A stretch of 64,000 bases of DNA from Sphingomonas sp. PP-CC-1A-547 (GCF_003610375.1 NZ_RAPZ01000016.1:62001-126000); one strand, 5' to 3'; numbered from the stretch's first letter, positions 33,498-43,077 are shown. Notes: a model not told the origin generated them from the letters alone. Made by a program: numbers and translations.

Positions 33498-35748
33498 CCG
33501 TCAGCGTCTTAGCGGCTGTGTCTTGCAGTTGCGGGACATTTCGTGTGGCGGTTCCGACGGACGGGTCGACGGTCGTGATCGCGAGGATGCCGCCGCGGAG
33601 CAAAGCGGCATGGTCGACGCGGAAGTCGGGCAGGGCGCGCCCGTTCAGGCTGGCGCGTGCGATCACGCCCTCCTCCGGTCCGTCGCGGCGGATCGTCAAT
33701 CTGCGTCCGTTACCGAGATCGATATCGGACCGCGCGAACGCCGGTGTCGTCACGACATACCACGGCTCGCCCGGCACCAGCGGGTACAGGCCGAGTGTCG
33801 CGAACACGTACCACGCGGTCATCCCGCCGGCATCGTCGTCCATTCCGTCGGCAAACCCCTGCGGCGACAGCGCGAAGCTGCGCCCGACGAACGGCACCGG
33901 CAGCTTGCCGCTGTTGGTATAGGGATGCGCGATCGGCCGGTTGAGGATCGTGTGGATCAGGTCGGCGGTGGCTTGCGGCTGGCCCAGCACGGCGAACATC
34001 CATGGGACCTGGATGTCGGGCTCGTTGGTCATGTTGAACAGGCCGGCATCGAAGAAATGATGCAGCTCGCCGAGTAGCCGCTCGCGGCCGACCGTCGCGG
34101 TCATCCACGGCAGGTCGAAGATCGGCGCCCAGCGATATTGCCACAAGGTGCCCTGATACAGCCCGCGCGCCTTGACCACGTCGCCATCCGCACCCGGCGT
34201 CTGGAACACTGATCGCCACATCGGGCGGTAGCTTTGCGCCTTGGCGGTGAAGATCCGCGCGAGATCGGTGCGGCCGAGATCGCGCGCGAGTTCGGCGGTC
34301 GCCCAATCGTCATACGCCGCCTCGATCTGCTCGTCCGGCGTGCCGCGCTTAAGCGTGTCGCTGTCCGCTACCATTCCCGTCAGCGCGGCGTCCGCGTCGA
34401 ACGCGATGCCCTTGCGGTGCATGTCGAGCAGCGCGATCCCGGCATGCTCGGTGCGGACCGTCAGGAACGGTTCGTGCGGGGTCGACCATTGCGCTTTGCC
34501 GCCCGCGTACAGCGCGACCAGCGACTGCGCGATATCGGCGCTGCGCTCGGGCTGGAGCAACGCGAGCAGCGCCATCTGGGTGCGGTAATTGTCCCACAGC
34601 GACCAGTTGGCGTAGCGCGTCCGGCCCTTGGACGAGGTCTGCACCGTGCCGTCCTTGTCGCGGTGGCGCCCGTCGGGATCGTCGATCGCGACCGGGGTTT
34701 CCATGACGCGGTAGAGCGACGTGTAGAACAGCGCGCGCTCGTCTTGCGAACCGCTAAGCGCGACACGGCCGAGGATGCGGTTCCAGGCGGCGCGCGTTTC
34801 GCTTGCGACGGCGGCGAGGGACTTGCTGGCGACTTCCGTGTCGCGAACCGATGCCGCACCGCGTCCGTCGACGGTCGAAAGCCCGGTGCGGATTTCGATC
34901 GCATCGCCCGCTTTGCCGGTGAGGTGCAGCGTCGCCAGATCGCCCCCACCGGCGGTCAGCGTTTGGTGGATGGGTCGTCCGTTGACGAGTATCCGGCTGG
35001 CGGCATGGAGACGATAGGCGCCCTGATCGCAGACCGTGCCGGCGACGAGATCGGCGCGGAGATCGTCGCCGGTCAGGCTCGTCCAACTGGCTGCCAGCCG
35101 CTTCGAATAGCTGTGCCGCGGGTCGATCCGCAGGTCGACCGCGCCGGCGCGAGGCAAGGTGAAGCGCAACACGCCCGCACCCCGCGTCGCCGCCATCTCG
35201 GCGAGGATTCCGCCATCGTAGCGGACACGGTAGATGCCGGGCCGAGCTGTTTCGCTGCGCTTGTCGATCAGCGCGGGACCGCTGGCGCCGGCATAGCGCA
35301 GCGAGATCATCAGGTCGCCACCTGCACCACCGCAGCCCACACCGACGCCGCGGGTGTGTGAAAAGCCAAGTAATGTGGTTGCGGCGTGATCGTAGCCCGC
35401 GTGGTTGGCCGGGCTGGTGTCGGGGCCGAGCTGCATCATCCCGAACGGCGCGACTGCGGCGGGGGAGAGCTGTCCGAAGTCGGCGAGCGTGCCGACGAAC
35501 GGGTCGACGAGGTCTGCGGGGGTTTCTTGTGCGGTGAGGGCGGTGGGGGTGAGGAGAAGGCCGAGGAGGAGCGGGTAGCTCAGCCACCCTTTCGTAGACC
35601 ACCCCGGCGAAGGCCGGGGCCCAATTGGAAAGGTCGGCGTAACGGAGCGCGATCCGCTGTTACAGCCGTCCCCCAATTGGGCCCCGGCCTTCGCCGGGGT
35701 GGTGGTGCGTGTGTGCATCTCGGATGCGTGCAGGGAATACCGGCTCAT
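33475..35748 (-). CDS. GH92 alpha-mannosidase family protein, N-terminus rearranged by a hairpin element
   Basis: 757 residues if read from ATG 35748. The mature enzyme starts near ETPADLVDPFVGT, the usual GH92 beginning. The N-terminal beta-sandwich (to about 290) and the (alpha/alpha)6 domain carry PFGMMQLGPD, GGAGGDLM, NEPDIQVPW and GMDDDAGGMTAWYVFA, which contribute the calcium and catalytic region. GH92 are inverting, calcium-dependent exo-alpha-mannosidases of the periplasm. The first 50 or so codons are formed by a 106-bp inverted-repeat element (35598-35703), leaving the hydrophobic signal segment (LSYPLLLGLLLTPTALTAQ) near residues 55-73 instead of at the N-terminus. The ATG at 35748 overlaps the YdcF-like stop (ATGA), so it is probably the original start. 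Confidence 0.85.
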   Translation of the reverse strand: MSRYSLHASEMHTRTTTPAKAGAQLGDGCNSGSRSVTPTFPIGPRPSPGWSTKGWLSYPLLLGLLLTPTALTAQETPADLVDPFVGTLADFGQLSPAAVAPFGMMQLGPDTSPANHAGYDHAATTLLGFSHTRGVGVGCGGAGGDLMISLRYAGASGPALIDKRSETARPGIYRVRYDGGILAEMAATRGAGVLRFTLPRAGAVDLRIDPRHSYSKRLAASWTSLTGDDLRADLVAGTVCDQGAYRLHAASRILVNGRPIHQTLTAGGGDLATLHLTGKAGDAIEIRTGLSTVDGRGAASVRDTEVASKSLAAVASETRAAWNRILGRVALSGSQDERALFYTSLYRVMETPVAIDDPDGRHRDKDGTVQTSSKGRTRYANWSLWDNYRTQMALLALLQPERSADIAQSLVALYAGGKAQWSTPHEPFLTVRTEHAGIALLDMHRKGIAFDADAALTGMVADSDTLKRGTPDEQIEAAYDDWATAELARDLGRTDLARIFTAKAQSYRPMWRSVFQTPGADGDVVKARGLYQGTLWQYRWAPIFDLPWMTATVGRERLLGELHHFFDAGLFNMTNEPDIQVPWMFAVLGQPQATADLIHTILNRPIAHPYTNSGKLPVPFVGRSFALSPQGFADGMDDDAGGMTAWYVFATLGLYPLVPGEPWYVVTTPAFARSDIDLGNGRRLTIRRDGPEEGVIARASLNGRALPDFRVDHAALLRGGILAITTVDPSVGTATRNVPQLQDTAAKTLTDGARRRR
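35598..35703. repeat. REP/MITE-like inverted-repeat element
   Basis: Bases 35598-35628 and 35673-35703 are exact 31-base reverse complements around a 44-base centre. The arms contain the CCCCGGCGAAGGCCGGGG core and end in CCAATTGG. The element is in frame within the 5' part of the GH92 gene. Such GC-rich hairpins occur as dispersed intergenic repeats in Sphingomonas, but no second copy is in this window. Confidence 0.85.
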
Positions 35749-36896
35749 GGATCGAGAGGATCGCGCGGATCCTGTCGCAGCGATAGCCGCGACGGGTGGA
35801 ATTCGAGGTCGTAGATTGACAGCCGCTGCCCAACCGCGCCCGGCGAATACCCCAGCTCCGTACGGTTGCGATCCGAGAACGTCGGGCTCTCGATGTATTT
35901 GCTCTGCTCGGCGTCGGTCACGATCAGCGTCGGCCGATCGAGCGGAATGCCGAGCGCCACCATCCGCCGCGTCGCGTTGCGCAGGTTGGTCGTGGTATGC
36001 CGCGCATACGGTTCAAGGATGACGCGGTCGGACGGGATGCCGTAGCGCTCGACCAGTGCGCGGCGGATCTCGACCGCCTCGACGAACCGCGTACCGCGCG
36101 GGTGCACCGCGCTGCCCGAAACGAGGATAAACGGCGCGAGACCCTGGCGATAGCGTTGTGCCGCGAGCAGCGCGTGGAGCTTGCTGCGTGGGCTGAGCGT
36201 GGTGCCGACGTCCTCGGGGCCGACGCCGGGGACGATCAGTAGCGAATAGCGGAACGCCTTCCAGTCGGTCCGCGCCGCCAACGCACGCGCGCCTGCATTC
36301 TCGCTTTGGTCGAGCGGTTCGAACCGCGTCGCTGCCACCGCGTCGTTGGCATCGAGCAACGCCACGGCGAGACGCACGCTCGCCGCGATGGTCGCGGGCG
36401 GCGCATCGGACGCGGCACGCGCGGTATCGATCGCGACCTTGACGCTGTCGGCAAAGAACGGCGTGCCGGTCGCGAAGATCGGTCCGTCGATCTTGGGATA
36501 GCGTCCGGCCAAGCCAAGGCCATAGACGTGCAGCACGACATTCACCCCGTCCAGTTCCTGGTCGAGCGCCACCGCTACCGGCAGGTCCGCATTCGCCTTC
36601 ACCGATCGCAGAGCGCCAGTTGTCGCCAACTTTGCCACTATCGCCCGGTCCTGATCGGTCCAGATCGTCGCCTCGACCACGCAAGCAGGCACATCGGCGC
36701 ACGCGGAAATCCGTCGCGCCCGCGCATCGAGCACCCCCGCCGGCGAACGCCCCAACGCGCCGAGCATCGGAAACAGCCGTTCCGACAACGTATCGACGAC
36801 CGTGTCGCTAACCGCCATCGGTGCAGGCGTCTCCGCCCACACCGGTGCAGCCGCGGTTATCGCCAGCGCCGCCATCATCATACGCAGCCCCGTCAC
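35745..36896 (-). CDS. YdcF/SanA/ElyC-like (DUF218) secreted protein
   Basis: About 383 residues with a signal segment (LRMMMAALAITAAAPVWAE). The DUF218 core lies in the second half: LLIVPGVGPEDVGT, LHALLAAQRYRQGLAPFILVSGSAVHPRG, EAVEIRRALVERYGIPSDRVILEPYARHTTTNLRNA and TLIVTDAEQSKY. These are the nucleotide-fold segments of the YdcF family, whose members act on cell-envelope or sugar metabolism with few proven activities. The N-terminal half (25-200) is specific to this gene and unrecognised. The start was set to GTG 36896, which overlaps the receptor stop as GTGA; ATG 36881 also gives a signal peptide. It sits between a TonB receptor and GH92, so it may act on an imported glycan. Confidence 0.75.
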   Translation of the reverse strand: MTGLRMMMAALAITAAAPVWAETPAPMAVSDTVVDTLSERLFPMLGALGRSPAGVLDARARRISACADVPACVVEATIWTDQDRAIVAKLATTGALRSVKANADLPVAVALDQELDGVNVVLHVYGLGLAGRYPKIDGPIFATGTPFFADSVKVAIDTARAASDAPPATIAASVRLAVALLDANDAVAATRFEPLDQSENAGARALAARTDWKAFRYSLLIVPGVGPEDVGTTLSPRSKLHALLAAQRYRQGLAPFILVSGSAVHPRGTRFVEAVEIRRALVERYGIPSDRVILEPYARHTTTNLRNATRRMVALGIPLDRPTLIVTDAEQSKYIESPTFSDRNRTELGYSPGAVGQRLSIYDLEFHPSRLSLRQDPRDPLDP

Positions 36897-39421
36897 CAGG
36901 ACTTGCTGACCACGAGGCGGACGTTGCGACCGAAGATCGGACGGCCGTAGATCGCATCGGCAGTGCCCTGGCCGCTCAACAGGTCGGTACGCGTATTGCC
37001 TTCGGTCAGGCCCTTCGCGTTGAACAGATTGTCGCCCACGACCTGCATCTGCCACGTGTCGTGCGCCAGCGTGATCCCCGCTCCGACCGTCTGGTAGGAG
37101 GGGAGGGCGGTGTTGTTGAAGAAGTCGACATAGCGTTTGCCGGTATATTCGTAGCGGCCGTACAACTGCACCGAATTGCCCGAGACGTCGAAGTCTACGG
37201 AGGGTCGGATGTTGCCGTAGATTTTGGGCTCGCGGACGATCTGGTTGCCCTCGACGTTGCCCGCGCTCGCGCCGTTGGCATTGACGAGGCTCTTATACTG
37301 CGGATCGCTGATCGTCAGCGCGCCGGTGACCGCGAAACCGTGCGGCAGCGCGAGGTTGCCGTCGATCTCGATGCCCTTGATCTCGGCCTTGCCGACGAAC
37401 GGCACCGACTGGTCGTTGCGGCCGGTGACCGGGTCGAGCGCGACGAACGACGCGTTGAGCGGATTGTAGCGTGTGTAGAAGCCGATCAGGTACAGATACG
37501 ACCGGCCGAATGCGGCCTTGAGACCGACTTCGTACTGGTTCGCCTTCGACGTGATGATCGTCGGGTTGATCTGGTAGGTGACCTGCGTCGATGGCGGCGT
37601 TTCGAGATGCGACGCGCGGGCATAGGCGCCGAGATGCTGCGTGACGTCGTAGTTGATCCCGCCGGTCCAGTTGGTGATGCTTGGGCTCAGCTTCGAATTG
37701 ATGATCTGGCCGGTGAACGCGCGGACCGCGTTGTCGGCGAGCGTATTCGGGTCGCCGAGGTTGGCGGCCGTCGTTGCGAACGCATAGCCCTTGAAGCTGT
37801 AGCGTTCATGGCGGATGCCGCCGTCGAGGGTCAGGCCCTTGACCAGTTCCCACGTGTCGTTGGCATAGAGCGCGTACATCGAGGCGTCGGTGTTGCCGCG
37901 GTTGAGTGTGGTCGTATAGCGCAGCACGCCGTTGTCGGTGACCGAGCCGACCGCCTGGCCCGCGGCGTTGTAGGCGATCAGGTCGAGCGTGCGCGGCTTG
38001 CCCTTCACCTCGAGCAGATAGTCCTGGTACGCGACCTCGTTGGTCTCGCCGTACAGGCTGCCATACACGCCGACGCGCAGGTCGTGCGTGCCGAACCCGG
38101 TCGCGATCGAGCGGGTGACGCTCAGGTCGCCTTGTGTCGAATAGTATTTCGAGACGACGTCGCGGAACTGCGCGGGGACAACCAGGCCCGACGCGGTGTT
38201 CGGGTCATAGACCTCGGCGCCATTGGTGCCGGCGATCGCATAGCCGAGCCGGGTCACGCCCGCGCCGAACGCGGTCCGCGCGGCGCCAAGGCTGCTGGCG
38301 GCATAGGCGTTGGCGTCCGAAGGGTTGCTGGTCGAGTACAGCGCGTTGAAATGGAGCTTGCCGACGCTGACGCCGCCCTTCGCCGCGACCTTCCAGCCGT
38401 CGTAGTCCGCGTCATACTGTACGCCGACGTTGCCGAACTGGGTGTGGCGGCCATTGCCGAGATCGGCGTCGACGTTGCGCGTCGTGCCGTCGGCCTCGCG
38501 GAAGCGGATGTTCGCGTTGCGCAGCGCAGGCGAGTTCATCGTGCCGCTGAAGAAGTCGATATACTGGTTGAGGGACTTGCTCGGATCGCGCGGGTCGGCG
38601 GTTGGGATCGGTAGGTAGAACACATTGTGGTCGTTCAGGTAATTGCCCGACACGCGCAGGGATCCGTTGCTGAAGTCGTGCTTGATGTTGGCGCGGATCT
38701 GGCCGCCGCGATCGTTCGGGAAGCCGTTGTCGCGGTAGCCGTCGTGGCGGCGGAGGAACCCGCCGATCGCGTAATAGGTCGAGTCGTCGATCGGGCCCGC
38801 TTGGTACCCGTCGAGCCGGTAGAGGCCGGTGTTGCCGAGCGTGACCTGCGCCTTGCCGCGCGTCGTATCGGTGCCCGACACGGTGATGTTGTTGACGATC
38901 GCGGCGGCATAGCTCGCATAGACCGGGGCAGGGCCACCGCGCACGACCTCGACGCGCTGCGTCATCAGGTCGAACCGGTTGATGCTGTCGCCGCGGAAGA
39001 AATTGCCGTCATTCTCGTGGAACAGCGGCAGGCCGTCCTGCTGGAAGGTGACTAGGCCGCCGTCGCTGGGCAGGCCGCGCAGGCGGATGATGTTCTGGAC
39101 CTCGCCGCCGGTATTCTCGACCGCGAACCCGGGCAGCTTGCCGAGCAGGTCGGCAAAGTTGATCGGGGCGAGCTTCTGGATGTCGGCGTTGCTGAGCGAA
39201 TTGACCGCATAGGAGACGTCGAAGCGGCGCTGCTGGCGCGCGGACCCGGTAACGATGATGTCACCGCCGCCGGCGTCAGGTGCTGCGGCGTCGGGACCGG
39301 TTGCTTCCGGGGCTGCATCGGCAGGCGGCGTGGCGGGGGCGGTCTGGGCCCAGGCCGGCGACTGCGCCGCAATGCTCATCGCGATAAAAGCGCAACCCGT
39401 GCGCAAGCCAAATTTGGTCAT
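36893..39421 (-). CDS. TonB-dependent receptor of the glycan-use locus
   Basis: An 842-residue outer-membrane importer. The signal peptide runs to about 26 (AWAQ). The TonB box/plug begins GGDIIVTGSARQQRRFDVSYAVNSLS, followed by LPGFAVENTGGEVQNIIRLRGLPSDGGLVTFQQDGLPL, then a 22-strand-type barrel that ends ...RLVVSKSW with a terminal aromatic. The plug has the pattern of SusC-less Sphingomonas-type receptors for oligosaccharides. It starts at 39421, next to a divergent ROK gene. Genes for a YdcF-like protein, a GH92 mannosidase and a GPH transporter follow with overlaps, forming one four-gene operon. The cargo is likely an alpha-mannose-containing oligosaccharide. Confidence 0.92.
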   Translation of the reverse strand: MTKFGLRTGCAFIAMSIAAQSPAWAQTAPATPPADAAPEATGPDAAAPDAGGGDIIVTGSARQQRRFDVSYAVNSLSNADIQKLAPINFADLLGKLPGFAVENTGGEVQNIIRLRGLPSDGGLVTFQQDGLPLFHENDGNFFRGDSINRFDLMTQRVEVVRGGPAPVYASYAAAIVNNITVSGTDTTRGKAQVTLGNTGLYRLDGYQAGPIDDSTYYAIGGFLRRHDGYRDNGFPNDRGGQIRANIKHDFSNGSLRVSGNYLNDHNVFYLPIPTADPRDPSKSLNQYIDFFSGTMNSPALRNANIRFREADGTTRNVDADLGNGRHTQFGNVGVQYDADYDGWKVAAKGGVSVGKLHFNALYSTSNPSDANAYAASSLGAARTAFGAGVTRLGYAIAGTNGAEVYDPNTASGLVVPAQFRDVVSKYYSTQGDLSVTRSIATGFGTHDLRVGVYGSLYGETNEVAYQDYLLEVKGKPRTLDLIAYNAAGQAVGSVTDNGVLRYTTTLNRGNTDASMYALYANDTWELVKGLTLDGGIRHERYSFKGYAFATTAANLGDPNTLADNAVRAFTGQIINSKLSPSITNWTGGINYDVTQHLGAYARASHLETPPSTQVTYQINPTIITSKANQYEVGLKAAFGRSYLYLIGFYTRYNPLNASFVALDPVTGRNDQSVPFVGKAEIKGIEIDGNLALPHGFAVTGALTISDPQYKSLVNANGASAGNVEGNQIVREPKIYGNIRPSVDFDVSGNSVQLYGRYEYTGKRYVDFFNNTALPSYQTVGAGITLAHDTWQMQVVGDNLFNAKGLTEGNTRTDLLSGQGTADAIYGRPIFGRNVRLVVSKSW

Positions 39422-39484
39422 CTGTTCGTCCCCAGCCCTGTTCGATGCCCCGCCGCTGAACGCCGAATGTGACGATTTTAATTA

Positions 39485-39496
39485 ATTTCACGAAAT
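39485..39496. promoter_or_regulatory. Palindrome in the ROK/TonB intergenic region
   Basis: ATTTCACGAAAT has exact outer arms ATTTC/GAAAT around AC, inside AT-rich flanks (TTAATTAA to the left, AAACTAAT to the right). ROK regulators such as NagC and Mlc bind AT-rich palindromes with TTATTTC/GAAATAA arms. It is placed 41 bases before the ROK start and 64 bases from the receptor start, a sensible operator for both. Confidence 0.5.
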
Positions 39497-39536
39497 AAAC
39501 TAATCGAGTTATCGGACGCGGTAACGGAGTACGGTC

Positions 39537-40655
39537 ATGTCCTACGCGAAGCTGAGGCTCGATGATGACGAGCGGCGGATTATGCAGGTCCTCCGGTCGG
39601 TCGGCGCACGGTCGCGCAGGCAGCTCGCCGCCGATCTCGCGATGAGTGCGTCGAAGCTGACCCGGCTGTCGAGCAACCTGCTGGCGCATGGACTGATCGA
39701 AGAGTGTCCGAGTTCGGAGCCGATGACGCCAGGCCGGCCCGCAGTGCCGCTCCGCATCTCGCCCGACGCGGGTTATTCGGTCGGCGCGATGCTTCACCGC
39801 GGACTGATGGAGGTGGCGCTCGTCGATTATGCCGGCGGCGTGATCGCGCACAGCTCCCAGCCGTTCGACGATCCCGATCCGCGCATCTTCGCCGCGCGCG
39901 TAACGGCGTCGATGCACGACATGGCGATCGAGAACCGGTTGCTCGGACGGCGATTGCTGGGGGTCGGGATCGGCGTCCCCGGGTCGTCGCTATCGCCCGA
40001 GGGCAATCGGCGCTGGACGGTCGACAGCCTGGCCGCATGGCGCGGGATCGACCTGAAGACGCTATTCGAAGAGCATATCGGGCACCGGATCTGGATCGAG
40101 AACGACGCCAACACTGCGGCGCTCGCGGAATATTATGTCGGCGGGTTGATGCGCCGGTGTTCGACCGCGGTGGTGATCCTGCTCGGTCACGGGATCGGCG
40201 CGGGGATCATCGTCGAAGGCCGTATTCTGCGCGGGGCGATGGCGAGCGCGGGTGAGATCGGCTGCCTCTATCCGACGAACGAACCCCGTCCTTCGACGCT
40301 GGATCTGCTCTCCACCTTACGCGACGAGGGGTGCGCGATACACTCGTTGGTGGACTTCGACGAAGTCACTGCGGGATATGAAACGGTCGTCGATCGATGG
40401 GTGCGGCGCGCGGCGAAGCAGATCGAACCGATCATAAACTGGGGCGTCGCGTGGATCGACCCCGGCGAGTTCGTGATTTCCAGTCCGCTTCCGGCGCCCA
40501 TCCTGCAATCGCTGGTCGATCATATCGATTTCGGCGCGATGCACATCGGCGACCATTGTAGCGAAATGCCGCGCGTATCGGTCTCGACGCTGGAAGGCAG
40601 CGCGGCGACGATCGGCGCTGCGCTGCTCCCCATCCACGCCACCGCGGTGCTGTAG
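39537..40655 (+). CDS. ROK-family transcriptional regulator
   Basis: A 372-residue repressor or activator of sugar genes. The N-terminal winged helix (about 10-70, RRIMQVLRSVGARSRRQLAADLAMSASKLTRLSSNLLAHGLIEE) precedes a sugar-kinase fold with VGIGVPGSS, the catalytic-type IENDANTAALAEYYVG and LGHGIGAGIIVEGRILRGAMASAGEIGC. The usual CxCGxxGCxE zinc motif that follows GEIGH is missing; the corresponding stretch reads YPTNEPRPSTLDLL. Sugar binding may therefore differ from NagC/Mlc. It is divergent from the TonB-YdcF-GH92-GPH operon with an AT-rich palindrome between, so it very likely controls that operon. Confidence 0.88.
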   Translation: MSYAKLRLDDDERRIMQVLRSVGARSRRQLAADLAMSASKLTRLSSNLLAHGLIEECPSSEPMTPGRPAVPLRISPDAGYSVGAMLHRGLMEVALVDYAGGVIAHSSQPFDDPDPRIFAARVTASMHDMAIENRLLGRRLLGVGIGVPGSSLSPEGNRRWTVDSLAAWRGIDLKTLFEEHIGHRIWIENDANTAALAEYYVGGLMRRCSTAVVILLGHGIGAGIIVEGRILRGAMASAGEIGCLYPTNEPRPSTLDLLSTLRDEGCAIHSLVDFDEVTAGYETVVDRWVRRAAKQIEPIINWGVAWIDPGEFVISSPLPAPILQSLVDHIDFGAMHIGDHCSEMPRVSVSTLEGSAATIGAALLPIHATAVL

Positions 40656-41058
40656 ACACGCGTCGAACAGGAGCGTGACAGCCGCCGACCGGCGAACGAG
40701 CCGGTCCGCTGTCGAACGCTGAGATGGTGTAAGCCGCCGTCGTTCAGACGTCGGCAGCGGCAACTGTACCGCTGATGCCAACCGTTTGCCGGGTCCGTGT
40801 GCGATCTCGCAACCCGTCGTTCGCCACGCAGCGGCATTATGACGGATAGTGACGATTCGGATAAAGCTTCGAAGCAAAGCTCAACATACCGTCGAATATT
40901 GATCGGCTCACGCGTGACAAACGACGTTGCGTGGCTGACCAACGATCTGATCCCCTATCGTCCTTATCGGCACCGCTACGTTCTGGCCTTGATCAACGAG
41001 CCCGTATTCCACGGTGTTGCTGTGCCCGGTGGCGATAGTTGAACCGCCATGCGGTTTG
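40656..41058. other. Region between the ROK gene and the kinase remnant
   Basis: About 400 bases without a supported gene. A plus-strand frame from GTG 40797 to 41042 (81 codons) has no ribosome site and no recognisable motif. The stretch probably contains the ROK terminator and part of a rearranged junction with the truncated kinase. Confidence 0.4.
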
Positions 41059-41883
41059 CTACCTGTCTCGCCGTTGTGTCGATCCGAACGTCATCTCAAA
41101 GTACAGTCCCTTGCTACCGGGCCCACACGCGACGTCGAGCAGGCCAAGATGCGCACGTGCTACGCGGTCGACGATCGACAGGCCGATTCCCGAGCCTTCT
41201 GACCGTGATCCGTCACCGCGCCAGAAACGGTGCTTGAGCCGGGCGAGATGCTCGGGCGCCACGCCAACGCCGCCGTCGATCACACCGATACGTGCACCCG
41301 GGCCGACGCGCACGACGATCGCGGTGCCGGGGGCGGTATGGCGCACAGCGTTGTCGACGAGATTCTTGAGCGCGAGGAGTATGGCGCCAGGATAGCCGAT
41401 GCTCCCGGTATCCGCTGACAGGTCCTCCAGCGCGATCGTTCGGCCGGCTGCAAGGTTGCCGGGTGCACGACTGGCGACGACCGCTTCCGCCAAGGCAACA
41501 AGGTCGAGTGGTTCGCCGGCATACTCGACCGGCCGTTCGAGGTCGGCGAGCGCGAGAAGTTGCGCTACGACGCGGGCGGCGCGGTCCACCGATGCGAGCA
41601 GCGGGTCCTTCACGGCCGCGTCGTCGACCGCGTCGGCCCGCAGGCGGATTACGGCGAGCGGCGTGCGCAGTTCGTGCGCGATGTCGGCCGCGAATGGAGC
41701 CTGCGTCCGGAACCCGTCCTCAAGCCGGTCGAGCGCCTCGTTGGTCGCGGCGGCGAGCGGCTCGACCTCGGACGGCAGCGTGCCGCGCGGCAGGCGCGTG
41801 TCCAGCGCGCGCGGGCCGATCGCGGCGGCGGTCGCGGACACTGCCTGCATCCGTCGCGTCAGTAGTGCCCTGATCAAGGCCAC
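41059..41883 (-). pseudogene. Sensor histidine kinase, 5'-truncated
   Basis: The visible reading frame starts at GTG 41883 within what looks like the end of the second membrane helix: just before it the frame reads LPIAGLVALIRAL, preceded by a TGA. HAMP (to about 60), the H-box FAADIAHELRTPLAVIRLR, the N-box LKNLVDNAVRH, G1 IDGGVGV and G2 GSGIGLSIV are all intact. The first helix and the whole sensor domain are missing, and no response regulator gene is next to it. The result is an open but sensorless kinase core. It follows the cellulose operon on the same strand and may be transcribed from it. It is probably a remnant from a deletion, though expression as a soluble kinase cannot be excluded. 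Confidence 0.65.
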
Positions 41884-42015
41884 CAGCCCGGCGATCGGCA
41901 GGCATCAGCCGTTGCGAGGCGGTTTAGTTTGAGACGACACGTCATAGGGTGGCAACACCGCTTCAACGGCTACCGCGCCGGTCTCGCTCGCTGCAGTGAA
42001 CTAACCGCTGGAGGA

Positions 42016-43077
42016 TTAGGGGAAGGACGCGGCGAGACATTGCAACGCGGCCGCGTAATAGTCGGTGGCGAGCGTATCGGGGGCGTGCGTGCCGAGCGTC
42101 CGGCTCACCACCGCGCGACCGCCGACGGACAGGGAGTATTCGGCAACCTGCCCCGACACCACGTCTGTCCAGGCAGGGATGCTGTCCGCGGGCATCGATC
42201 GCCACCAGGATCGGATCGGCTCGACCAGTGCGCTGCGGCCCGACACGCTGGCGAACAGCGGCACGCGGATGGCATCAAAACCGAACCGTGGCGGCTTATC
42301 CGCGGCGGGCGAGATCGCGCCGGTATTCGAGACGTCGATCCAGTCGGTCGGCAGGCGATGCGCGCCGAACCGGGCCGCGGCGATCAGAGCCTCGCCGTCG
42401 GTGATGACCCGTCGCCAGACCGCCGCGTTGCCGGTCTTCGCGAACAGGTCGAGCGCCGGCCAGACGTAATAGCAGGGGTTGATCGTCGTTCGTGCCGCGG
42501 TCGAGAACCCGTCCAGGCCGGGCAATAACAGCATCCGCCCGCCGACCGTCTTGACGAGGCGGGTGGCGATGGCGTCGACGATTGTCTGCGACCGCGCGGC
42601 ATAGCGTGGCTCACGCCACTTGTTCGCCGCCTTTGCCAGTGCGTAGGCAATGAGCAGGTCGCCATCGGTTGCATTGTTGCGATCGGCGGTTGGATTGGCG
42701 GCGCGCGCATCGTAGCGCCAGACGTAGAGCGCGACATCCGGCCGGGCGAGTTTCGCTTCGATCCAGGCTAGAATCTTGTCGAATGCCGCTCGGTCGCCCG
42801 CAGCCTGGGACAGCAGCAGGCCATAGCTCTGGCCTTCGCTGTGGCTGACGCCGCCATTGCCGTTATCGATGATCCGCCCATCGTCGGCCATGAACCGCTG
42901 TTTGAAGCTTGCCCAGTTCACGCCGTTTGCCGCGCCGGTCGCTGGCAGGGCCGGGGGCTCGATCGCCGCGCTGTTCTCGGTGGCGAGTGCCCTGTCGTCC
43001 GGTGCCCGTGCCTTGCTGCATCCGGCGATGGCCAGACCGGCCATTCCCGCCATGACGTGTCGACGATCAACGTCCAT
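42016..43077 (-). CDS. bcsZ: GH8 endoglucanase of the cellulose operon (BcsZ-like)
   Basis: A 353-residue glycoside hydrolase that cuts beta-1,4-glucan and helps release and order bacterial cellulose. The N-terminus MDVDRRHVMAGMAGLAIAGC has twin arginines and a lipobox-type Cys, so it may be a Tat-exported lipoprotein. The GH8 core begins FKQRFMADDGRIIDNGNGGVSHSEGQSYGLLL, with the catalytic acid in SEGQSYG, and continues with NATDGDLLIAYAL (base region) and the C-terminal LATDYYAAALQ. It is the last gene of the operon, overlapping bcsD by 11 bases. Confidence 0.92.
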   Translation of the reverse strand: MDVDRRHVMAGMAGLAIAGCSKARAPDDRALATENSAAIEPPALPATGAANGVNWASFKQRFMADDGRIIDNGNGGVSHSEGQSYGLLLSQAAGDRAAFDKILAWIEAKLARPDVALYVWRYDARAANPTADRNNATDGDLLIAYALAKAANKWREPRYAARSQTIVDAIATRLVKTVGGRMLLLPGLDGFSTAARTTINPCYYVWPALDLFAKTGNAAVWRRVITDGEALIAAARFGAHRLPTDWIDVSNTGAISPAADKPPRFGFDAIRVPLFASVSGRSALVEPIRSWWRSMPADSIPAWTDVVSGQVAEYSLSVGGRAVVSRTLGTHAPDTLATDYYAAALQCLAASFP

